DNA from: Actinomadura litoris
Lineage (GTDB): Bacteria > Actinomycetota > Actinomycetes > Streptosporangiales > Streptosporangiaceae
Assembly: GCF_009733595.1 (NCBI RefSeq)
Contig: NZ_WOFH01000010.1
Location: 124,001 to 188,000 of the forward strand
Length of the DNA: 64,000 nucleotides
Direction: 5' to 3'
The notes under the pieces are model-generated. The model was given only the letters and a program-made list of their open reading frames with translations, had not been told where the DNA came from and made no database searches. Made by a program: the position numbers and the translations under genes. This document shows positions 8,381 to 17,143 of this stretch, piece by piece. Within the stretch, counting starts at the first letter, position 1. The number at the start of each line of letters is the position of its first letter.

Positions 8381-8947
8381 ATGCTGGACATGGCCTATGA
8401 CTCAGCGGCGACCAGGGAGCGCATCCTCGCGGCGGCGTCCGCCGAGTTCGCCGAGCACGGGGTCGCCGGTGCCCGGGTGGACCGCATCGCCGCGAGCGCC
8501 GAGGCCAACAAGCGGGCCATCTACGACTACTTCGGCGACAAGGACAGGCTGTTCGCCGCCGTCCTCGAACGCCTCATGACCGACCTCGCCGCCGCCGTCC
8601 CGCTGGACGGCGACGATCTCGGCGACTACGCGGAGCGGCTGTTCGACTACCATCGCGACCACCCCGAGGCCCTGCGCCTGCTTCTCTGGGAGGCGCTCGA
8701 ACTCGGCGACGGCCCCGTTCCCGACGAGGCCCGCCGTACCGCCCACTACCAGGACAAGAGCCGCGCCGCCGGCAAGGTGGCGGGCGACCCGGCCACGCTG
8801 ATGCTCCTCACCCTGGGCCTGGTGGCCTGGCCGCTGGCGATGCCGCAGCTCAGGCGCATGCTCCTCGGCCCCGACCACTCGCTGGACGCGCTCAGGCCCG
8901 CGATCGCCGACGCCGTCCGGGCCCTCGCCGCCCGCGACCGACCGTAA
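8381..8947 (+). CDS. TetR-family transcriptional regulator
   Basis: A 188-residue regulator. The N-terminal helix-turn-helix is clear: TRERILAAASAEFAEHG, then ARVDRIAASAEANKRAIYDYFGDKDRLFAAVL. The C-terminal part is a TetR ligand domain containing DHPEALRLLLWEALELGDG and a hydrophobic helix MLLTLGLVAWPLAMPQL. ATG 8381 is used; ATG 8390 is the alternative, and neither has a Shine-Dalgarno sequence. The two flanking palindromes indicate that it represses itself and the divergent MFS/NTF2 operon until a small ligand binds. Confidence 0.88.
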   Translation: MLDMAYDSAATRERILAAASAEFAEHGVAGARVDRIAASAEANKRAIYDYFGDKDRLFAAVLERLMTDLAAAVPLDGDDLGDYAERLFDYHRDHPEALRLLLWEALELGDGPVPDEARRTAHYQDKSRAAGKVAGDPATLMLLTLGLVAWPLAMPQLRRMLLGPDHSLDALRPAIADAVRALAARDRP

Positions 8948-9190
8948 GAGCGATCCCTTTCAGAGGCCGGGCGGGGAGGGCGCCCGCGCTGGAGCACCGT
9001 CGCGATGGGGTCCCGCGCAGGTCTCCCGGGTCGTTCGATCCGTGCCGGGAACGCGCGTCGCGAGGTCACCAGCGCCCGCGCCGCCCGCGCCGACGTCGGT
9101 CAGACGGGAGTCCTGCCCGGCGATCCCCATGATCACCGCCTGGCACGGGCTCGGGAAGGCTGTTCGCGGACGCGGACGCGGCGCCCGGGG
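8948..9190. other. 243-bp gap between convergent TetR and kptA genes
   Basis: No gene, strong hairpin or clear promoter was recognised; the sequence has ordinary GC-rich composition. Confidence 0.5.
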
Positions 9191-9724
9191 TCAGGCCAGG
9201 TACTCGGGTGGGACGTGGGAGGTCAGCCATACGCCGTTCGGGCTGAGCTGGAAGGTGTGCCCGGCGGCGGCCATGCGGCCGGACCGGACGGCCAGGACGA
9301 CCGGCTCGCCCCGGCGGGACCCCACCGATCGGGCCGTCTCGCGGTCCGGGGAGAGGTGGACGGCATGGCGGTTCATGGGGCGCAGGCCCTCGCGGTGGAT
9401 CGCGGGGAGGAAGCGGGCCACGGTGCCGTGGTAGAGGAACTCCGGGGGAGTGGCCGAGGGGTGCGCGAGGTCCACGCCGATCGAGTGGCCCTGGACGGCG
9501 CGGATCCGGTCGCCGTCGAGGGCGTAGCGCCGTTTGTCGTTGGCGGCCACGACGTGTTCCAGCTCGGCGCGGGTGAACGGGAAGCCGTGCCGGGCGGCGG
9601 CCGCGAGGAGGGCGGGGACGTCGGCCCAGCCCGCCGGGTCGAGGGTGAGGCCGATCCGCCCGGGGTCGTGCCTGAGGTGTTTGGCGAGGTACTTGGAGAT
9701 CCTCACCAGCCGTCGCTCGTCCAT
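9191..9724 (-). CDS. kptA: RNA 2'-phosphotransferase (Tpt1/KptA family)
   Basis: KptA moves an internal RNA 2'-phosphate to NAD+, giving ADP-ribose cyclic phosphate and nicotinamide. The 177-residue product shows the full family pattern: ISKYLAKHLRHDP (Arg-His of the catalytic Arg-His-Arg-Arg set), GWADVPALL, NDKRRYAL, GHSIGV, LYHGTVARFLPAIHREGL, HAVHLS and GSRRGEPVVLAV. Start ATG 9724. In eukaryotes the enzyme finishes tRNA splicing; the bacterial role is unresolved, and no RNA ligase that would make 2'-phosphates is seen nearby. It follows rpsT in the same direction but a hairpin separates them, so co-transcription is unlikely. Confidence 0.92.
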   Translation of the reverse strand: MDERRLVRISKYLAKHLRHDPGRIGLTLDPAGWADVPALLAAAARHGFPFTRAELEHVVAANDKRRYALDGDRIRAVQGHSIGVDLAHPSATPPEFLYHGTVARFLPAIHREGLRPMNRHAVHLSPDRETARSVGSRRGEPVVLAVRSGRMAAAGHTFQLSPNGVWLTSHVPPEYLA

Positions 9725-9733
9725 GACGTGCGT

Positions 9734-9760
9734 CGGGGCCGGCGCGTGCGGCCGGCCCCG
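9734..9760 (-). terminator. rpsT terminator hairpin
   Basis: Perfect 9-bp stem CGGGGCCGG / CCGGCCCCG with a 9-nt loop, directly after the rpsT stop on the minus strand. No T-run follows, as is common in actinobacteria. Confidence 0.65.
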
Positions 9761-9772
9761 GGACGTGCGGCC

Positions 9773-10042
9773 CTACTTGGCCTGGAGGGCGGCGGCCTGC
9801 CGGGCGATCGCCGACTTGCGGTTGGCGGCCTGGTTCTTGTGGATGACGCCCTTGCTGGCGGCCTTGTCGAGCTTGCGGGCCGCGTGCCGCTGGGCGGCGT
9901 TGGCCTGGTCGACGTCGCCGGCCTCGGCGGCCTCGCGGAACTTGCGGATCGCCGTCTTCAGCTCGGACTTGACGGCCTTGTTGCGCAGGCGGGCCTTCTC
10001 GTTCTGCTTGTTGCGCTTGATCTGGGACTTGATGTTAGCCAC
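9773..10042 (-). CDS. rpsT: 30S ribosomal protein S20
   Basis: The 89-residue product begins VANIKSQIKRNKQNEKARLR and has the all-helical, Lys/Arg/Ala-rich composition of S20, with ANAAQRHAARKLDKAASKGV and the family motif IHKNQAANRKSAIARQ. It binds the 5' domain of 16S rRNA in the small subunit. GTG 10042 is chosen because it starts exactly at the conserved N-terminus; the frame is open further upstream without similarity. It is divergent from lepA, the common actinobacterial layout. Confidence 0.96.
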   Translation of the reverse strand: MANIKSQIKRNKQNEKARLRNKAVKSELKTAIRKFREAAEAGDVDQANAAQRHAARKLDKAASKGVIHKNQAANRKSAIARQAAALQAK

Positions 10043-10281
10043 GTCGTAGTGCCTCAGCCTTGGTTGCGATCCTGGCCCGCAGTCGCTCGATGCGGGCTCC
10101 GACGAATGTCTGACGGGGGCGGACGGTGCCCCGGGGCACGACGCTACGCCACACGCAGTCGCACAGCCTACCAAGCGCGCGGCCCCTCCCCAAACCGGGA
10201 CGTGCACGGAGCATCGCGTCCGGCATGGGACCATGGAGGCTACAGATCCATGTCCACCTGTGAGTTTCGAAACGGACCCCG

Positions 10282-12120
<1,839 letters not shown>

Positions 12121-12129
12121 CCTCTAATC

Positions 12130-12144
12130 CCACCGAACCGGTGG
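12130..12144 (+). terminator. Short hairpin after lepA
   Basis: CCACCG-AAC-CGGTGG, a perfect 6-bp stem 10 bp after the lepA stop. Too short for high confidence. Confidence 0.35.
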
Positions 12145-12177
12145 TGACGTAGCGCATTCGCATGGACACTGGGTGTC

Positions 12178-12954
12178 GTGAGCCATGCGATGCTGCACCA
12201 GTTCCTCGTGTCGGACCTCGTGGTGCCCGTCGGGCTGGCGCAGGAGCCGGGCCAGGAGTGCCTGACCCGGTTCGGGGCGCGCCTCGGCGACGCCACCCGG
12301 CTGGCCCCCGATCTGATCGTGTTCCGCAAGGAGCAGGTGGAGGGCGACCTCCCCTGCATCGCGGGCGCGCCGGTGCTGGCGGTCGAGGTCGTCTCGCCGG
12401 TCTCGCGCGCCGCCGACCTCGGGGCCAAGCGGGACCTGTACGCGCGAGCCGGGGTCCCGGCGTACTGGGTGGTGGACGCCGATGACGCCGCCGAGCCGGA
12501 GCTGGTCGTCCACGCGCTGTCCGCCGACGGGCGCTACGCGGCCGAGCGGGTGCCGTGGGGCGGCTCGCTGCGGCTGACCCGGCCGTTCGCGATCGACCTC
12601 GCGCCGCAGGAGATCTTCCGGCCGCCGCGCCGCGTCACCCCGAGAAGGAGAGCCGCCATGCCCGACGTCATCGCCCAGGAGAACGGCCCCGACCTGCCGC
12701 CCGCCGGGGAGCCGGTCCTGCTCGACGTCTTCGACCGCCGCTGGCCGACCGGGGCGGAGAAGACCGAGCTGTGGGACGGCTGCCCGGTCTTCTACGGCAT
12801 CTGGGACGAGCGGGACGTGCGGGCCGCCCAGAGCGTCTACCCGGGCCGCGTGGTCAGGCTCGACCAGGCGCCGGGGGAGCCGGGCACGATGACCGTCCTC
12901 CCCGCGCCGGAGCCGGCGCCGCAGGCGGCCGGGGGGACGGACGCGGCTACTTGA
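12178..12954 (+). CDS. Uma2-family (PD-(D/E)XK-like) protein with C-terminal extension
   Basis: A 258-residue protein. Residues 1-155 show the Uma2/DUF820 pattern: ARLGDATRLAPDLIVFRKE (catalytic PD-like pair), PVLAVEVVSPVSRAADLGAKRDLYARAGVPAYWVVD (E...K-like). The N-terminus is shorter than usual. After RPPRRVTPRRRAA a second part begins, MPDVIAQENGP...GAEKTELWDGCPVFYGIWD, which resembles the opening strand region of another Uma2 protein. A strong ribosome-binding site precedes that internal Met, so the reading frame may carry two translation products. Family members are predicted nucleases of unknown role. The 3' end overlaps the convergent DUF4870 gene by 8 bp. Confidence 0.75.
   Translation: MSHAMLHQFLVSDLVVPVGLAQEPGQECLTRFGARLGDATRLAPDLIVFRKEQVEGDLPCIAGAPVLAVEVVSPVSRAADLGAKRDLYARAGVPAYWVVDADDAAEPELVVHALSADGRYAAERVPWGGSLRLTRPFAIDLAPQEIFRPPRRVTPRRRAAMPDVIAQENGPDLPPAGEPVLLDVFDRRWPTGAEKTELWDGCPVFYGIWDERDVRAAQSVYPGRVVRLDQAPGEPGTMTVLPAPEPAPQAAGGTDAAT
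12658..12954 (+). CDS. Possible internally initiated 98-residue product of the Uma2 gene
   Basis: AGAAGGAG lies about 7 nt before ATG 12658, in the same frame as the longer Uma2 gene. The resulting 98-residue protein starts MPDVIAQENGPDLPPAGEPV and corresponds to the extra C-terminal part. Either a former stop codon between two tandem genes was lost, or one frame gives a full-length and a short product. Expression of the short form is inference from the ribosome-binding site alone. Confidence 0.45.
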   Translation: MPDVIAQENGPDLPPAGEPVLLDVFDRRWPTGAEKTELWDGCPVFYGIWDERDVRAAQSVYPGRVVRLDQAPGEPGTMTVLPAPEPAPQAAGGTDAAT

Positions 12955-13549
12955 GGATGGGCCAGGCCACCACGGACGGCACCTTGCGGAACTCGCCCCG
13001 GTTCGCCGCCCGCGCCGCGTAGACGAGGAAGAAGATCACCACGGCGGTGAACAGCAGCGGCGCCCAGATCAGCACCTCGACCGCCATCGAGAGCAGCCCG
13101 CCGACGAACCACACGGCGATGGCCGCGAGCCCCATGTTGAGGCCTTGCGCGGCGTGCCGGCGCACGTAGGGCGACCGCGCCTTGCCGAAGTAGACGATCG
13201 CCGGCGCGATCGCGCCGACGAGGAACTGGCCCAGGTAGGCCATGAGCGACCACGTCTTGTCGTCGTCGCTGACGGGGCCCTCGTGGCCGGTGAACGGCGA
13301 GGTGCCGCCCTGCCCCTGCCCCGGCTGCTGCCATCCCGGACCCGGCTGCTGCGGCTGCTGCGGTTGCTGCCAGGCGGACGGCCCCTGCTGGGGCTGCTGC
13401 CACTGGGACCCGGGCTGCTGCTGCCACGGGGACCCTTGCGGCTGCTGCTGTGGTTGCTGCCACGGCGACTGCGGCTGCTGGGGCGGCTGCGGCTGCTGCC
13501 ATCCGGGCTGCTGACCCTGGCCGGGCGACGGGGGAGGCCCGTAGGCCAT
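12947..13549 (-). CDS. DUF4870 membrane protein with Gln/Pro-rich N-terminus
   Basis: A 200-residue protein. Residues 1-90 are low complexity, dominated by WQQPQ and GQGQQPG units; residues 95-200 are the DUF4870 (Tic20-like) domain: DDDKTWSLMAYLGQFL, IAPAIVYFGKARSPYVRRHA, QGLNMGLAAIAVW and a last helix followed by ANRGEFRKVP. About three or four membrane helices. Start ATG 13549 is preceded by GGAGGG. A second gene of the same type lies at 18382-19035. Molecular function is unknown; the disordered tail suggests interaction with other proteins or membranes. Confidence 0.85.
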   Translation of the reverse strand: MAYGPPPSPGQGQQPGWQQPQPPQQPQSPWQQPQQQPQGSPWQQQPGSQWQQPQQGPSAWQQPQQPQQPGPGWQQPGQGQGGTSPFTGHEGPVSDDDKTWSLMAYLGQFLVGAIAPAIVYFGKARSPYVRRHAAQGLNMGLAAIAVWFVGGLLSMAVEVLIWAPLLFTAVVIFFLVYAARAANRGEFRKVPSVVAWPILK

Positions 13550-13700
13550 GGCGGGTGCCCTCCGATTTCGCTGAGCGAAGCTTGCCAACTATTGGCGAAG
13601 TGTACGACTCCTTGGACGCACGCGGAGTTCGCGCGGGTTCCCGTTCTGTCTGTCGGGCCCTCGCCCACGCCCCTCGGCGGGCGCGGCATCGCTTCGCGAT

Positions 13701-13744
13701 CTGAGTGGTGGGGCCCCGCCTCCGGCGTCGGCCCCACCGCTCAG
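13701..13744 (-). terminator. Large hairpin downstream of the secreted-protein gene
   Basis: 15-bp arms CTGAGTGGTGGGGCC / GGCCCCACCGCTCAG (one G-U pair) with a 14-nt loop, 48 bp past the stop of the minus-strand gene at 13792-15237. Confidence 0.7.
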
Positions 13745-13791
13745 CCACGCGCCCCCGCGACGGCCGAGGTCGCTTGGGGAGATGTTCTGGG

Positions 13792-15237
13792 TCACGGCCT
13801 CCACAGGACGGCGGACGGCTGCTCCCGCGTGACCGTGACCGAGCCCGTCCAGGTGATGCCGGACGGGCGGGGCAGGTACGACCCGTCCAGGAAGAAGCCG
13901 CGGCTGACGGCGGTGACGGTCGCGGGCGCGCCGTTGTCGCCGGCGCCGACCGGGCGGCGGAGCGCCTCGACGCTCGCGATGTCGGCCACCGTCGTCCCCT
14001 CCGGCAGTTCGACGGTCGTGGCCGCGGCGCCGTCCCGCTCGATCGACCAGGTCGGCTGGTCGTGGTCGGACCGGTAGAGCCGGGACGGGTCGGACCTCAG
14101 CCGCACGCCGAGCGCGACGCCCGGCGCGGAGCCGGTCCCGGTGGGCTTGCCGGTCGTCTTGGCGAACTCGGCGAACAGGTAGGTCCGCTGGTCGCCGACC
14201 GCCGTCGTGGACGGGTCGGACGGCTTCTCGATCTTCCCCTCGCGGATCATCTCCTGCGCCATGACGCGGTAGGTCCACGGCTCACGGTCCATCACGACCT
14301 CCCGGGTGCGCCCGTCCGGACGGGTCGCGGTGACGTCCGGGAGGAAGCGCAGCGCCGCGTCCTTGGTGACGACGTCGCACATGTTGTTGTTCTGCGTGCA
14401 CGTCTGGAGCAGTGGGTGGTCGTCCTCGTAGCGTCCGGTGAACTTGAGCGTGGCGTGCTCGGGCGCCTGGTAGACGCCGGTGCCGTCCACGCGCCGGCCG
14501 GACGCGTCGACCTCGACCCGGTAGATCCACTCGATGTCGGTCGTGCGCCCCCAGCGGGCCATGAGCGCGGGCGAGTCGGTGCCGCCGTCCTCATTGCTCC
14601 ACACGACCGAGTACTCGATGATCCGGTGGCCCGCCGCGGCGGCGGGCCTGGTCTCGTGCCAGGCGATCAGCGGGGCGTCGGTGGTGGCGTTCTGGTAGGG
14701 GTCGGCGAGCGGGCCGTTCGTCCGCCCGATGACGACGGGCGCGTGCCGCAGGACGTCCTGGTCGGCGTGGGGCGTCCGGACGCGGGGCCGCGCGAGCGTG
14801 ACGCGGCGCGCGGCGGGGGCGCTGCCGCGGGCGAAGCGCAGCGTCACCCGGTGCCCGCCGCGCCGCAGGTGCCCGAGGCCGAGGCTGCGCGGCGTCGGGT
14901 CGGAGGAGGGGACGACGAGGTCGGTCACGTGCCGCCCGTCCACCGCGATGGACACCACGGCCGACTCGGCGCCCCTGCGCGCCCAGGAGACGCCGGGCGC
15001 GGACGCGGTGAAGCCGATCACGGCCTCCCCGTCGCGGCGGGCGGTGTAGTGCAGCGTCCGGGCGGGACCGCCCCGGTGCAGCGTGAGGGTGCCCGGCGCG
15101 GACGCGGCGTGGGCGGGGACGGCCGTGAGCGGGGCGGCCAGCAGGGCGGCGGCGGTCAGGGCCGTGCCGGTCAGGGCGGTGCCGATCAGGACGCGGCCGG
15201 TCGGTTCGAGGGCGGCGTGACGCGCGCGGCTTCTCAT
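13792..15237 (-). CDS. Secreted protein of unrecognised family
   Basis: A 481-residue product with a clear signal peptide (basic MRSRARHAALEPTGR start, hydrophobic core, PAHAASA cleavage region near residue 45). The mature part is beta-rich; an early module (about 45-150) resembles a carbohydrate-binding-like sandwich (TLTLHRGGPARTLHYTARRDG). It then has IIEYSVVWSNEDGGTDSPALMARWGRT and a Cys pair in TCTQNNNMCDVV. I do not recognise a catalytic family. The frame and the long single signal-peptide product are well supported. A strong terminator follows. Probably exported to the surface or medium. Confidence 0.65.
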   Translation of the reverse strand: MRSRARHAALEPTGRVLIGTALTGTALTAAALLAAPLTAVPAHAASAPGTLTLHRGGPARTLHYTARRDGEAVIGFTASAPGVSWARRGAESAVVSIAVDGRHVTDLVVPSSDPTPRSLGLGHLRRGGHRVTLRFARGSAPAARRVTLARPRVRTPHADQDVLRHAPVVIGRTNGPLADPYQNATTDAPLIAWHETRPAAAAGHRIIEYSVVWSNEDGGTDSPALMARWGRTTDIEWIYRVEVDASGRRVDGTGVYQAPEHATLKFTGRYEDDHPLLQTCTQNNNMCDVVTKDAALRFLPDVTATRPDGRTREVVMDREPWTYRVMAQEMIREGKIEKPSDPSTTAVGDQRTYLFAEFAKTTGKPTGTGSAPGVALGVRLRSDPSRLYRSDHDQPTWSIERDGAAATTVELPEGTTVADIASVEALRRPVGAGDNGAPATVTAVSRGFFLDGSYLPRPSGITWTGSVTVTREQPSAVLWRP

Positions 15238-15379
15238 GATCGGCGAAGCTAGGACGGCGGGGTTGCGACCGGGTGACGGGCCGGACCCCCGCGCGTGTCG
15301 GGACCGTGGCCGTCAGACGAGGACCCGGTGGTCGGGCGAGGGGCGCGGTGGTGGGGCGCGGTGGTGGGGCGCGCGGCGT
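15238..15379. other. Short gap with GGGGCGCGGTGGT direct repeats
   Basis: Between two minus-strand genes. About three copies of a 13-15-bp GGGGCGCGGTGGT-like unit lie at 15336-15372. No promoter is evident. Confidence 0.5.
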
Positions 15380-16333
15380 TCAGGCGAGGGTGCGGACGGC
15401 CGCGAGCGCGCTCGGGAGCCGGAGCGCCACCCCGGCGAACCGCTCCGTGCCGTCCTCCGCCTGGAAGGCGTCGGGCGACCCGGGAACGGGGTCGCGCTCG
15501 GGCTCGTAGAGGGTCAGGCCGATCGCGGGCAGCCGCACGGTCCGGCCGCGCCGGACGATCTCGTGGCCGAGGCCGCCGAGCAGCGTGACGACGTCGTTCG
15601 CGGGCTCGTCGAGCAGGTCGATGCCGTCCAGCCGCAGCCGCAGCTCGGGGTTGCCGCTCCAGCCGGGGCGGCGCGTGCCGAAGATCTCGGCGAGCCGCTC
15701 GGCGCCGTCCTCGCCGCGCTCGCTGGACAGCGCGAGCCGCCCGCGCCCGACCCGGACGCTGCGGTGCCCGGCCCAGCCGCACAGGAACGAGGACTTCGGC
15801 GGCGGCGCGCCGCACCGCTCGGCGAGGGCGGTCAGCGTGGCCCAGGCGTCGGGGGCGTGGGTGGAGAACAGCAGGTCGGCGTCCGGCAGCAGGGCGCCGC
15901 GGCCGGGGTCGAGGGTGATCACGAACGGCGGGACGCGGCCGGGGAAGCGCGCGGGGTCGGGCTCCTGGAGGGTGACCAGGCCCTCCCACTCGACGGGCTC
16001 CTCCAGCGCGAACCAGGTGATCGCGGCCTCCGCGCCCAGCTCGCGGAACGTCGCGTCGGTCAGCCGTTCGGCGACGGCCTCGCGGAGCGCGTCGGCGGTC
16101 TCGCACAGGCGGCGGCGCCACCACGGCGGCTCGGGGCCGTAGCCCTCGCGCGCGCCGCCGCGCCCGCCCTCGTGCCCGCCCTCGTGCGTCTGCCAGCGGG
16201 TCCCGGCCCCGGCGAGATTCCAGCGCCGCTCGGCCCCCGAGCCGGTCACGACCACGCAGTGCCAGCCGTCCGGCTCGCCGCGCAGCAGGACACGCGCGGG
16301 CACCCGCCCCCCGTCCGCCTCCTCATTCCGCAT
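15380..16333 (-). CDS. Unrecognised cytoplasmic protein
   Basis: A 317-residue product starting MRNEEADGGRVPARVLLRG at ATG 16333; the frame continues upstream without coding character. It is rich in Leu, Arg, Asp and Glu, with no signal peptide or membrane helix. Visible segments include WNLAGAGTRWQTHEGG, PPWWRRRLCETADALREAV and LSSERGEDGAERLAEIFGTRRPGW. I do not recognise the family; an actinobacterial hypothetical protein is the best description. It is transcribed away from the YezG-like gene, with a 334-bp gap between them. Confidence 0.6.
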   Translation of the reverse strand: MRNEEADGGRVPARVLLRGEPDGWHCVVVTGSGAERRWNLAGAGTRWQTHEGGHEGGRGGAREGYGPEPPWWRRRLCETADALREAVAERLTDATFRELGAEAAITWFALEEPVEWEGLVTLQEPDPARFPGRVPPFVITLDPGRGALLPDADLLFSTHAPDAWATLTALAERCGAPPPKSSFLCGWAGHRSVRVGRGRLALSSERGEDGAERLAEIFGTRRPGWSGNPELRLRLDGIDLLDEPANDVVTLLGGLGHEIVRRGRTVRLPAIGLTLYEPERDPVPGSPDAFQAEDGTERFAGVALRLPSALAAVRTLA

Positions 16334-16667
16334 TCGGACGACCCTATCCGGCCAAGCGGCACAGCACGCTCCATTCGGGCCTGTCCCGGCGCGCCCCGGC
16401 GAACCCGGGGATCCCGCGCCCGGCTCGACCAAGATCGTCCCGCGTGCGACCCGTCCCGGCCTGCCGGTTTCGCCGCGACACGGCGGTCGCTGTTTGGCCT
16501 GGCCGGAGATGTCGGTACGGTCGGGGGTCAGCGGTCGCGCCGCGGCGGCGTGCGGGCAGCCCGTCCACGGCCCGTGCGCCCGATCCGCGCGATCGTCCCG
16601 ACCCGCCTGAACGACGTCCGATCCGACCGGATCAGACCCGATCCGATCGACCTCCGGAGGTTCGCGC
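16334..16667. other. 334-bp divergent intergenic region
   Basis: No gene seen. The right end carries GATCCG-rich sequence, including GATCC-GACC-GGATC at 16620-16633 and CGATCCGATCG at 16640-16650, just before the ribosome-binding site of the gene at 16668. These may form an operator. Confidence 0.5.
16620..16633. promoter_or_regulatory. GATCC inverted repeat before the YezG-like gene
   Basis: GATCC-GACC-GGATC, with further GATCCGA copies on both sides (16581, 16640). Clustering 35-90 bp before a start codon suggests a binding site; the cognate regulator is unknown. Confidence 0.4.
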
Positions 16668-17108
16668 GTGACCCACTCCGAGCAGGTCCTGCGCTCGCCG
16701 GCCGAGCGGGAGGCGGTGAACGGCGCCGTCCGCGCGCTGCGGTCGGCCGCGCCCGAGGGCTGGCGGCGGCTCGGCTTCGAGTTCCGCGCCACCGTCGGCA
16801 TCGACAGCGCCTCCTTCGAGGTCGAGGACGAGGGCGGCGGGCGCCGCAAGGCGATGCCGCCCGGCCAGGCCGTCGGGCGGATGGACGAGTTGCGCCGCGT
16901 CATGTACCGGCGCGGCAAGGGCGCCTGGTTCACCGCGCGCCTGGAGGTGGAGCGGTCCGGCCGGTTCAGCGCGGAGTTCGACTACGACGGCGAGCCCGAG
17001 TTCACCCCGCCGCTGACGCCGTCCGCCTACGCGCTCGACCTCGACCGCTTCCCGCGCGCGGAGGAGCACATCCCCGGCTGGCTCCGCGCGAAGCTCGACG
17101 AGGCGTGA
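16668..17108 (+). CDS. YezG-like (immunity-protein-type) small protein
   Basis: A 146-residue soluble protein starting at GTG 16668 with GGAGG 7 nt upstream. The pattern FRATVGIDSASFEVEDEGG, GKGAWFTARLEVERSGRFSA, FDYDGEPEF and DLDRFPRAEEHIPGWLRAKL resembles the YezG/DUF600-like immunity-protein fold, in which acidic strands and the FPR...IPxWL closing motif recur. In other bacteria such proteins neutralise nuclease toxins. No toxin gene is adjacent here, so the role is uncertain. The family match is from memory of the pattern and only moderate. Confidence 0.55.
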   Translation: MTHSEQVLRSPAEREAVNGAVRALRSAAPEGWRRLGFEFRATVGIDSASFEVEDEGGGRRKAMPPGQAVGRMDELRRVMYRRGKGAWFTARLEVERSGRFSAEFDYDGEPEFTPPLTPSAYALDLDRFPRAEEHIPGWLRAKLDEA

Positions 17109-17143
17109 CCCGGGCACCGCTCGGATGGGGGCAGACTTGAGGG

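Noticed and set aside
15380..16933. Longer form of the minus-strand gene starting at 16933
   Set aside because: The extension beyond 16333 has no coding character and runs over the plus-strand YezG-like gene.
16668..17108. Toxin-immunity locus with the 15380-16333 protein as toxin
   Set aside because: The neighbour is divergent, long and shows no nuclease motifs; only the immunity-like fold is supported.
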